The position numbers and the translations under genes are program-made. Shown in pieces: positions 31,572 to 37,632 of a DNA stretch of 37,632 bases (position 1 is the first letter of the stretch; the number at the start of each line of letters is the position of its first letter). The DNA lies in NCBI GenBank assembly GCA_038205135.1, contig JBBRCF010000020.1, forward strand, positions 1 through 37,632, given 5' to 3'. The notes under the pieces were generated by a model that was not told the DNA's origin, did no database searches, and saw only the letters and a list, made by a program, of their open reading frames with translations. The stretch comes from UBA9554 sp038205135 (GTDB lineage Bacteria; Pseudomonadota; Alphaproteobacteria; Rhodobacterales; Rhodobacteraceae).

Positions 31572-32755
31572 CCCGCGCGGTCCTGACGCTGAACGCAGGG
31601 TCATCGTCGCTGAAGGTGGCGCTGTTCGGCCCTGACAGCGACACGCCGCTGGCCAACGGCCAAGCCGACCGGATCGGGCCGGCGGGCAAATTGCGGCTGT
31701 CCGCTGCGGGCATCGCGCTGCCAGTGGCGATGGGCGACCTGACCAGCCACGCCGGCGCGCTTGACTGTGTGCTGGCCACCTTTCGCGAGGTGTTTCCGGG
31801 GCTGGACATGGTGACGATTGGCCACCGCGTGGTGCATGGCGGTGTGCGGTTCACGGCCCCGGTGGTGGTGGATGACGCGGTGCTGGTGGAACTGGAACGC
31901 CTGTCGCCCTTGGCGCCGCTGCACCAGCCGCATAACCTTGCGGGGATCCGCGCCGCGATACAGGCGTTTCCCGGCGTGCCGCAGATCGCGTGCTTTGACA
32001 CCAGTTTTCACCGGTCGCACCCTTGGGTGAACGACACTTTTGCCCTGCCGCGCCGCTATTATGACGCGGGCGTGCGGCGTTACGGGTTCCATGGCCTGAG
32101 TTACGACTACATCGCGACCGAACTGGCCCGCATCGCGCCGCATCTGGCAGCGGGCCGCGTCGTGGTGGCGCATCTTGGCAATGGCGCCTCGGCCTGCGCC
32201 ATGCAGGCGGGCCACGCGGTGGCGTCCACAATGGGGTTTTCCGCGCTCGACGGGTTGCCGATGGGCACCCGGTCGGGCCAGATCGACCCCGGCGTCCTGC
32301 TGTATCTGATGACCGAAGACGGCATGGACGCCGCCGCGATATCGGACCTGCTGTACAAACAGTCCGGCCTGCTGGGTCTGTCCGGCATTTCCAACGACAT
32401 GCGCACTCTGGAAGCATCAGACGCGCCCGAGGCCGCGCAGGCCATTGATTATTTCGTGTTCCGCATCCAGCGCGAAATCGGCGGGTTGGCCGCGGCGTTG
32501 GGGGGCATTGATGCCTTGGTGTTCTGCGGCGGCATCGGCGAAAACTCGCGCCTGATCCGGGCGCGGGTCTGCGAAAGGCTGGGCTGGATGGGGATAGAAA
32601 TCGACCATACCGCCAATGCCGCCAATGCCACCGTCGTGTCGTCCGCCATGGCGCGCACAACGGTCATGGTGCTGCCCACCAACGAAGAACTGGTGATTGC
32701 GCGGGCCGCGCGCGCCGCTACCTCCGCTACCGCAGCCGAAGGAGACAGGCCATGA
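31568..32755 (+). CDS. ackA: Acetate/propionate/butyrate kinase (AckA family)
   Basis: 395 aa, full length. The acetokinase signatures are all present: VLTLNAGSSSLKVALFG, IGHRVVHGG, CFDTSFHRSHP, RYGFHGLSYDY, VAHLGNGASACAM, GLPMGTRSGQIDPGV, GLSGISNDMRTL, VFCGGIGENS and PTNEELVIARAA. The enzyme converts acyl-phosphate and ADP to the free acid and ATP in the cytoplasm. The start is GTG, overlapping the stop of the phosphotransacylase fusion by 4 nt (GTGA), and its stop overlaps the CoA-transferase A start (ATGA, with AAGGAGA upstream). This coupling makes the two a working acyl-CoA to acid plus ATP pair. AckA and Buk are close relatives, and chain-length preference cannot be read from sequence. 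Confidence 0.93.
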   Translation: MTRAVLTLNAGSSSLKVALFGPDSDTPLANGQADRIGPAGKLRLSAAGIALPVAMGDLTSHAGALDCVLATFREVFPGLDMVTIGHRVVHGGVRFTAPVVVDDAVLVELERLSPLAPLHQPHNLAGIRAAIQAFPGVPQIACFDTSFHRSHPWVNDTFALPRRYYDAGVRRYGFHGLSYDYIATELARIAPHLAAGRVVVAHLGNGASACAMQAGHAVASTMGFSALDGLPMGTRSGQIDPGVLLYLMTEDGMDAAAISDLLYKQSGLLGLSGISNDMRTLEASDAPEAAQAIDYFVFRIQREIGGLAAALGGIDALVFCGGIGENSRLIRARVCERLGWMGIEIDHTANAANATVVSSAMARTTVMVLPTNEELVIARAARAATSATAAEGDRP

Positions 32756-33411
32756 AAGGCGCATTGACCCCCGAAGCCGCCGCCTCGATGATCCCCGATG
32801 GCGCGTCGGTGATGATTGGCGGGTTCATGGCCGTCGGGTCACCCCTGCGGATGATCGACGCGCTGGTGGCGCGCGGCGCGCGCGACCTGACCGTGATCGC
32901 CAATGACACCGCCTTGCCCGGGCGCGGCATCGGCAAGCTGATCACCGCCGGCGCGGTGTCACGGCTGATCACCAGCCACATCGGGCTGAACCCCGAAACG
33001 CAGGCCAAGATGATCGCGGGCGAGATTGCCGTCGAACTGGTGCCGCAAGGCACGCTGGTCGAACGGATCCGCGCGGGCGGCTTCGGGCTGGGCGGCGTGC
33101 TGACCCCCACCGGTCTGGGCACCGAGGTCGAGGACGGCAAGCCTGTGATCGAAGTGCAGGGCAAACGGTTCCTGCTGGAAACGCCGCTAAAGGCCGATTT
33201 CGCGCTGCTGGCGGCCTGGCAGGCCGATTTTCTGGGCAACCTGTGCTACATGCTGACCGCGCACAATTTCAATCCGGTGATGGCGATGGCAGGGGCCACC
33301 GTGATCGCTGAGGCCGACAGCATCGTGCCCGTCGGCGTGATACCGCCCGATGCGGTCAAGACGCCGGGCGTGCTGGTCGATCACCTGTTGCTGCGTTCCC
33401 ACAAAGGATGA
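32752..33411 (+). CDS. atoD: 3-oxoacid/acetate CoA-transferase subunit A (AtoD-like)
   Basis: 219 aa. It aligns along its length with E. coli AtoD: IPDGASVMIGGFMAVGSPLR, ARDLTVIANDTALPGRGIGK, LITSHIGLNPETQAKMIAGE, LVPQGTLVERIRAGGFGLGG, VLTPTGLGTEVEDGK and LGNLCYMLTAHNFNPVMAMA. Subunit A binds CoA; the catalytic Glu is in subunit B. AtoDA moves CoA between acetyl-CoA or butyryl-CoA and acetoacetate or another short acid. It overlaps the kinase stop by ATGA and its own stop precedes atoA by 5 nt. Beside the Ptb-kinase pair, it gives the cell two ways to release or activate a C4 acid. Confidence 0.93.
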   Translation: MKGALTPEAAASMIPDGASVMIGGFMAVGSPLRMIDALVARGARDLTVIANDTALPGRGIGKLITAGAVSRLITSHIGLNPETQAKMIAGEIAVELVPQGTLVERIRAGGFGLGGVLTPTGLGTEVEDGKPVIEVQGKRFLLETPLKADFALLAAWQADFLGNLCYMLTAHNFNPVMAMAGATVIAEADSIVPVGVIPPDAVKTPGVLVDHLLLRSHKG

Positions 33412-33416
33412 CGACC

Positions 33417-34070
33417 ATGGATGCCAAGGAACTGATCGCCCGCCGCGTTGCCCGCGAAATCCATCCCGGCATGCTGGTCAATCTGGGGATCGGGTTGCCG
33501 TCGCTGGTGGCGTCCTACGTGCCCGCCACCATGGGCGTGTTTTTTCAGGCCGAAAACGGCGTGATCGGGTTGGGCGCGCGCCCGCCCGAAGGCATGGAGG
33601 ACCCGCATCTGACCGATGCGGGCGGCGGGTTCGTCACGGCGGTGCCGGGGGCCGCCAGCATTGATTCCGCCATGAGTTTCGGACTGATCCGCGGTGGTCA
33701 TCTGGACATGACCGTGCTGGGCGGGTTGCAGGTGGATGCCCAAGGCCGGCTGGCAAACTGGAAAGTGCCGGGAAAGATGGTGCCGGGCATGGGCGGCGCG
33801 ATGGATCTGGTGACCGGTTCGGCGCGGGTCGTGGTCGCGATGCAACATGCGGCACGGGGGGCGTCCAAGATCGTGATGGAGTGTGACCTGCCGCTGACCT
33901 CGGTGCGGCGGGTCGATCTGGTGGTCACGGATCTGGCGGTCATCAGGCCGATGCACAACGGGCTGCATCTGATCGAACGCGCGCCGGGTGTGACGGTCGC
34001 CGATATTCTGGCGGCGACCGCGGCGACGCTGATCGTGCCGGATGATGTTCCCGAAATGACGCTGGCCTGA
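33417..34070 (+). CDS. atoA: 3-oxoacid/acetate CoA-transferase subunit B (AtoA-like)
   Basis: 217 aa. MDAKELIARRVAREIHPGM matches the AtoA start (MDAKQRIARRVAQEL), so ATG 33417 is preferred over ATG 33408, which also sits directly on AAAGGA. The catalytic glutamate is in VFFQAENGVIGLG. LVNLGIGLPSLVASYVP, ASIDSAMSFGLIRGGHLDMT, VLGGLQVDAQGRLANWKVP and GKMVPGMGGAMDLVTGSARV are typical. The Glu forms the glutamyl-CoA intermediate of class I CoA-transferases. The stop lies in an imperfect 17-bp direct repeat, and a 56-nt gap with GAAAGGA leads to the dehydrogenase gene. Confidence 0.93.
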   Translation: MDAKELIARRVAREIHPGMLVNLGIGLPSLVASYVPATMGVFFQAENGVIGLGARPPEGMEDPHLTDAGGGFVTAVPGAASIDSAMSFGLIRGGHLDMTVLGGLQVDAQGRLANWKVPGKMVPGMGGAMDLVTGSARVVVAMQHAARGASKIVMECDLPLTSVRRVDLVVTDLAVIRPMHNGLHLIERAPGVTVADILAATAATLIVPDDVPEMTLA

Positions 34071-34102
34071 AAAAGGGCCAGAATTTGGCCTGAAAACGGG
34101 CC
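34063..34102 (+). repeat. Imperfect 17-bp direct repeat across the atoA stop
   Basis: TGGCCTGAAAAAGGGCC (34063-34079) and TGGCCTGAAAACGGGCC (34086-34102), 16 of 17 identical, 23-nt period. The first copy spans the atoA stop and can also fold as TGGCC...GGCCA. It looks like a local duplication; no function is evident. Confidence 0.6.
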
Positions 34103-34126
34103 TGATCCCGCGAAAGGATACCCGAC

Positions 34127-34985
34127 ATGACCGCGATCCAGACCATCGGCGTGATCGGTGCCGGCACCATGGGCAACGGCATCGCGCAGACCTTTGCCGT
34201 GGCAGGGTTTCCGGTGGTGATGCAGGACCTGAGCCAGCCGGCGCTGGACCGCGCGCGCGCCACCATCGCGGGTAGTCTGGACCGGCTGGTGAAAAAAAGA
34301 TCGTCTGACGGCAGAGGCTGCCACCGCCGCGCTGGCCCGCATCGTCACGACCACCACGCTGGATCTGATGTCCGACCGCGATCTGGTGATCGAGGCGATC
34401 GTCGAGCGGCTGGAGGTAAAGACAACCGTCATCAGGCAGTTGGATGCGATCTGCCGTCCGGACGCGATTCTGGCGTCGGACACGTCGTCGATATCGCTGA
34501 CGCAACTGGCCGCCGCATCCGCCCATCCAGGCCGCGTGGTGGGCATGCATTTCTTCAACCCGGTCCCGGTGATGCAACTGGTGGAAATCATCCGCGCGCT
34601 GCAAACCGATGACCACGTGGCGCAGGCGGTTACCGTGGCCACCCACCCCATCGGCAAGACGCCGCGGGTGTCCAAAGACAGCTATGGCTTCATCGTCAAC
34701 CGCCTGCTGGCACCCCTGATCAACGAGGCGATCAACTGCGCGTCCGAAGGGCTGGCCACCCCCGAAGACATCGACAGCATGATGAAACTGGCCGCAAATC
34801 ACCCGATGGGGCCGCTGGCCTTGGGCGATCTTGTCGGGCTGGATGTCGTGCTGAACATCTTGGAAACGCTGTACCACGGCTTTGACGATCCGAGATATCG
34901 CCCCAGCCCGCTGTTGAAGCAGATGGTGCATGCAGGCTGCCTTGGCCGCAAATCCGGCAAGGGGTTTGCCGAATACCCGGCCTGA
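34127..34985 (+). pseudogene. 3-hydroxyacyl(butyryl)-CoA dehydrogenase, frameshifted at an A7 run
   Basis: The first part is a normal NAD-binding start (IQTIGVIGAGTMGNGIAQTF) to DRLVKK. At 34292-34298 seven A residues shift the frame; with six the reading continues DRLTAEAATAALARIVTTTT into the intact second part. That part holds ILASDTSSISLTQLA (Ser), VGMHFFNPVPVMQLVEII (His-Glu dyad), KDSYGFIVNRLLAPLINEA (Asn) and the C-terminal dimer domain to stop 34983-34985. About 285 aa when repaired, the normal Hbd/PaaH length. The enzyme oxidises (S)-3-hydroxybutyryl-CoA to acetoacetyl-CoA, which fits the adjacent AtoDA. An extra base in a homopolymer is also a common sequencing error, so the gene may be intact in life. 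GAAAGGA precedes ATG 34127. Confidence 0.85.
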
Positions 34986-35039
34986 TCCGTTGGGTCGGGC
35001 GCGGGATCGTGGCCAAGATGGCGCGGCGCAGGAGGGGGC

Positions 35040-36281
35040 ATGAACCATTTCACGGCTGAGGACGGTGCGCGGCTGGCCTTTCGCGATGATGGCGAAGGCC
35101 TGCCTGTTTTGGCGTTGGCCGGGCTGACGCGGGACGGACGCGACTTTGACTATATGGCGCGGCATCTGACGCATGTGCGGCTGATCCGGCTGGACAGTCG
35201 CGGGCGCGGCGGATCGGATTGGACCGGGCCTGCCACCTATACCATGGCGCAGGAACTGCGCGATGCGCTGGCGCTCTTGGATCATCTGGGCGTGGCACGC
35301 GCCGCCGTAATCGGGTCGTCGCGGGGCGGATTGCTGGGCATGATCATGGGGGCGACACAGCGTGCGCGGGTTGCCGGGCTGTTGTTCAATGACGTGGGCC
35401 CGCAGATCGAACGGGCCGGGCTGAACCGCATCGGCACCTATATCGGCATCATCCCGACCGTGCCGACACTGGAGGAAATCGCCGACCGCAGCGCCGGTGT
35501 GCTGCCCGGTTTTCACCAAGTGCCCGCGACCCGCTGGGCCGAAGAAACCGTGCGCCATTACGTGCAGACAGAGACCGGTGTGACGCTGACCTATGATCCG
35601 GCGCTGAAAATCGCGTTCGATGCCGCGATGGCCGCCCCGCCTGTCGATCTGTGGCCGATGTTCGATGCGCTGGCCGGCATGCCGCTTGGCCTGATCCGTG
35701 GCGAAAATTCCGATGTGCTGTCGCGTGAAGGCGCAGCGGCCATGCGGGCGCGCCGTCCTGACATGCATTTCGCCGAAGTGGCGGACCGCGGCCATATCCC
35801 GTTTCTGGACGAACCTGCCGCGCTGGTCTGCATTCAGGCGTTTCTGGATCAGGTGGCAGCCAAGGCGTCAGGCGTTCAGGTCGCGCAACAGCCGCCCGTG
35901 GCGGCGCACCTCGGTCAGCACCGCGCCGAATGTCGCCATCTCGCGCCCTTTCAAGGCTGCGATCAGGCGCAGGAACGCCTCTGCGGTCGCCTCGGTATCG
36001 CCGATGGCGGTATGGCGGGCCTCTTCGGGGATGGTGATGCCCAGCCGGTGCGACAGCGCGTCAAGGCTGTGGGTTTCGTGCTGGCCATAGACCACGGCCG
36101 ACAACAGCACCGTGTCCAGCACCGGATGATCGAACCGCAGCCCCAGCGCTGCCTCGCGCCGTTTCAGGAATGTCATGTCAAACGGGGCGTTATGCGCCAC
36201 CAGCACCGCGCCATCCGCGAATTGATGGAACCTGCGCAGCGCCGTAACCACATCCGGTGCCCCGGCCACCATCGCATCTGA
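35040..36281 (+). CDS. Alpha/beta-fold hydrolase with antisense C-terminal run-on
   Basis: Residues 1 to about 275 form an alpha/beta hydrolase: MNHFTAEDGARLAFRDDGEG, VLALAGLTRDGRDFDYMARH, RLIRLDSRGRGGSDW, nucleophile Ser in VIGSSRGGLLGMIMG, Asp in LIRGENSDVLS and His in VADRGHIPFLDEPA. The length to there is normal. No stop occurs near the expected end (about 35865), so the frame runs 410 nt further through the antisense of the convergent exonuclease gene, giving a 413-aa product with a Gln/His/Arg-rich tail. The tail is probably meaningless coding. The natural stop may have been lost by mutation or error. AGGAGGGGG precedes the ATG. It follows the dehydrogenase by 54 nt and may release acyl groups, but the substrate is unknown. 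Confidence 0.75.
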   Translation: MNHFTAEDGARLAFRDDGEGLPVLALAGLTRDGRDFDYMARHLTHVRLIRLDSRGRGGSDWTGPATYTMAQELRDALALLDHLGVARAAVIGSSRGGLLGMIMGATQRARVAGLLFNDVGPQIERAGLNRIGTYIGIIPTVPTLEEIADRSAGVLPGFHQVPATRWAEETVRHYVQTETGVTLTYDPALKIAFDAAMAAPPVDLWPMFDALAGMPLGLIRGENSDVLSREGAAAMRARRPDMHFAEVADRGHIPFLDEPAALVCIQAFLDQVAAKASGVQVAQQPPVAAHLGQHRAECRHLAPFQGCDQAQERLCGRLGIADGGMAGLFGDGDAQPVRQRVKAVGFVLAIDHGRQQHRVQHRMIEPQPQRCLAPFQECHVKRGVMRHQHRAIRELMEPAQRRNHIRCPGHHRI

Positions 36282-37631
36282 AATGCCATGCACCTCGGTC
36301 GAAGCGCGGGGGATGCTGCGGCCCGGATTGACCAGCAGATCCAGCAACTCGCCCACCACGCGGCGGCCATTGACGATGCGCAGCGCGGCGATCTGCACGA
36401 TTTCGTCGCCTTGATCGGGCAACAACCCGGTAGTTTCGGTGTCGAACACCACATAGGTCAACTGGTCCAGCGGCGCCTCCGACAGGGCGGCCACGCGGGG
36501 GCGGGTCAACAGGTCGAAATCATAGGCCACACGCCGTGTGATCGGGGCGGGGCGGCGGGTCGCTTGCCGGATCTGCAGGATCGGCACCAGCACGCCCGCC
36601 CGCGTTTCAGGGCCCACGGCGCGGGTTTCAGACCAGGCATCGGTGCGATGCGCGGCCAGCACGCCGCGGCGCAGGCCAAGCGCGGGCAGGTCGGGGTCAA
36701 GCGTCGCATCCAGCCAGCGTTCCAGTTGCCCCATCGGCAGGGCCGCGCCTTGCCAGCCCAGATGCAGCGCCGCGCCGCCCTCTTCTTCGGTCATCGTCAG
36801 GCTGAAGGCGCGGGCGAGGCCGGCGCCGGCGATGTCCTGCGCCAGTCCGGCCAGTAGCAGCACGATTTCATAGCCGTTGCAGCGCAGGAACCACGACGGT
36901 GGCATGGCGTCCAGCGTCAGCCCGGCGGCGTCCAGCCGGGCGCGCAGCCCTTCGACCAGATCGGCGGCGCGGGTCAGGGGCAGGGGCCATGCGGGGGCGC
37001 CCGCCGCCTCGATCTGGCGGGCCCCGTCGGTCACGTTGCGCGCCAGCCGTTCAGCCTCGGCCCGCAGCGCCACCGCCGGCCGTGTGTCGCCATCGCGCGC
37101 CGGGGCCTCGATCAGCGCAAGCAGGGCGGCGGCCGGGCGGCGCACCCGGTCCATCAATTCGTCGATCAGCCCGTCGCGCGCGCGGTGGCGCGCGGCTTCG
37201 GCAGACACATCGCGCAGCGTCAGCACATAGCCGGTCAGCCCTTCGCCCTCGCCGACCAGCCGCATGCGCGCCGACAACAGCCGCCCGCCATCCGCCGTGG
37301 TACACAGGAAATCCGTCGCCGCCTCGGCATCGTCCAGCTTGGTCAGCCGGTCATGGGCCATCAGGACCGGACCCGGGCGCAGCAGATCGAATAGCCCCCG
37401 GTCCAGCCCGGGGCGATGCGCGGCGGCCCCCAGCATTTCGGTGGCGGGACCGTTGTAGAACGCCAGCCCATGGGTTTCCGTCACCAGCAGCACGGCGACC
37501 GGCACATCCGCCAGCAGGGTTTCCAGCCGCGCCTTTTCGGTCGCCAGCCGGGTGGTTTCGCGGGCGACCGCCATGGCAAGTGCGCTTTGCGTTTCATCCA
37601 GCCGCGTGGCTGCGGCGCGGGCGGCCGGCGC
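35868..37631 (-). CDS. Sensor-like (PAS, degenerate kinase) protein fused to DnaQ-type 3'-5' exonuclease, 5' end beyond window
   Basis: At least 587 residues; the frame stays open to the right edge. Residues visible first are a coiled coil (TRLDETQSALA, TRLATEKARLETLL), then a PAS-like domain (LADVPVAVLLVTETHGLAF, RMRLVGEGEGLTGYVLTLRD). A kinase-like helical and ATPase-like region follows but lacks the phospho-acceptor His (DELMDRVRRPAAALLALIE) and clear ATP-binding glycines. The C-terminal 180 residues are a DEDDh exonuclease: VVFDTETTGLLPDQGDEIVQ, STEVHGISDAMVAG, VLVAHNAPFDMTFLKR, and HTAIGDTEATAEAFLRL with the late His and Asp. The exonuclease part resembles the PolIII epsilon proofreading subunit, but the sensor half suggests a regulated, possibly membrane-attached repair or nucleic-acid-turnover enzyme. 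Its stop lies within the 3' run-on of the convergent hydrolase. Confidence 0.85.
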   Translation of the reverse strand, partial: APAARAAATRLDETQSALAMAVARETTRLATEKARLETLLADVPVAVLLVTETHGLAFYNGPATEMLGAAAHRPGLDRGLFDLLRPGPVLMAHDRLTKLDDAEAATDFLCTTADGGRLLSARMRLVGEGEGLTGYVLTLRDVSAEAARHRARDGLIDELMDRVRRPAAALLALIEAPARDGDTRPAVALRAEAERLARNVTDGARQIEAAGAPAWPLPLTRAADLVEGLRARLDAAGLTLDAMPPSWFLRCNGYEIVLLLAGLAQDIAGAGLARAFSLTMTEEEGGAALHLGWQGAALPMGQLERWLDATLDPDLPALGLRRGVLAAHRTDAWSETRAVGPETRAGVLVPILQIRQATRRPAPITRRVAYDFDLLTRPRVAALSEAPLDQLTYVVFDTETTGLLPDQGDEIVQIAALRIVNGRRVVGELLDLLVNPGRSIPRASTEVHGISDAMVAGAPDVVTALRRFHQFADGAVLVAHNAPFDMTFLKRREAALGLRFDHPVLDTVLLSAVVYGQHETHSLDALSHRLGITIPEEARHTAIGDTEATAEAFLRLIAALKGREMATFGAVLTEVRRHGRLLRDLNA

Positions 37632-37632
37632 C

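Noticed and set aside
34288..34300. Programmed ribosomal frameshift at the A7 run
   Set aside because: The needed shift is +1, whereas A-rich slippery sites drive -1, and this enzyme family is not known to use frameshifting. An error or mutation is simpler.
33381..35795. 804-aa minus-strand ORF antisense to atoA, the dehydrogenase and the hydrolase
   Set aside because: No family motif; it spans three real genes and their gaps.

Overview
The window is GC-rich, densely packed bacterial DNA with long antisense ORF shadows. It looks like an alphaproteobacterium of the Rhodobacterales type. The grounds are a UrtE-like ABC ATPase, TRAP and tripartite tricarboxylate (TTT) transporters side by side, a DUF2126 transglutaminase operon, and a sensor-like protein fused to a DnaQ-type exonuclease. 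This is judged from protein style and gene content, not from a marker gene. I see no rRNA, tRNA, insertion sequence, integrase or CRISPR array. No gene-free stretch exceeds about 200 bases.

Layout. (1) 1-592: 3' part of a urea-type ABC ATPase. (2) 724-10071: a catabolic region. Leftward genes are an intradiol ring-cleavage dioxygenase, an IclR regulator and an amidohydrolase. Divergent rightward genes are a citrate-synthase/citryl-CoA-lyase-like protein, a class III CoA-transferase, a YciI-like protein, a TRAP transporter (dctP and dctM are both broken) and an NADPH:FMN reductase. (3) 10072-16831, leftward: DUF2126 transglutaminase, fused ATP-grasp/Alpha-E protein and a small transglutaminase, a set usually linked to peptide ligation or cleavage. 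(4) 16960-26522: a shikimate/quinate-type module. Leftward are a LysR regulator, tctC, tctB, tctA, aroE-like and quiC-like genes; rightward are an FAD dehydrogenase and a TIM-barrel protein. (5) 26723-34985, rightward: FabI-like reductase, DUF3141 alpha/beta-hydrolase (split by an in-frame TAG), MaoC-phosphotransacylase fusion, acetate/butyrate kinase, CoA-transferase subunits A and B, and a frameshifted 3-hydroxyacyl-CoA dehydrogenase. (6) 35040-37632: an alpha/beta hydrolase converging on the sensor-exonuclease gene.

The most interesting part is region 5. Its order can be read as a complete C4 acyl-CoA route: polyhydroxybutyrate or 3-hydroxybutyryl-CoA to crotonyl-CoA (MaoC), to butyryl-CoA (FabI-like), to butyryl-phosphate (Ptb-like), to butyrate plus ATP (kinase), joined to acetoacetate/3-hydroxybutyrate metabolism by AtoDA and the dehydrogenase. 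The DUF3141 protein has a PHA-synthase-like G-x-C-x-G-G box with Cys, Asp and His in the right order. The only long non-coding stretch before the operon holds a perfect CTGC-N3-GCAG site, the form reported for the PHB-sensing repressor PhaR, overlapping a plausible promoter. The linkage is inference; the motifs are seen directly.

A second theme is damage. Four genes carry single clear lesions: a 1-nt loss in dctP, a 13-bp tandem duplication in dctM, a TAG in the DUF3141 gene and an extra A in an A7 run in the dehydrogenase. The dctM start and the alpha/beta-hydrolase stop are also irregular. Either the assembly has errors or these systems are decaying.
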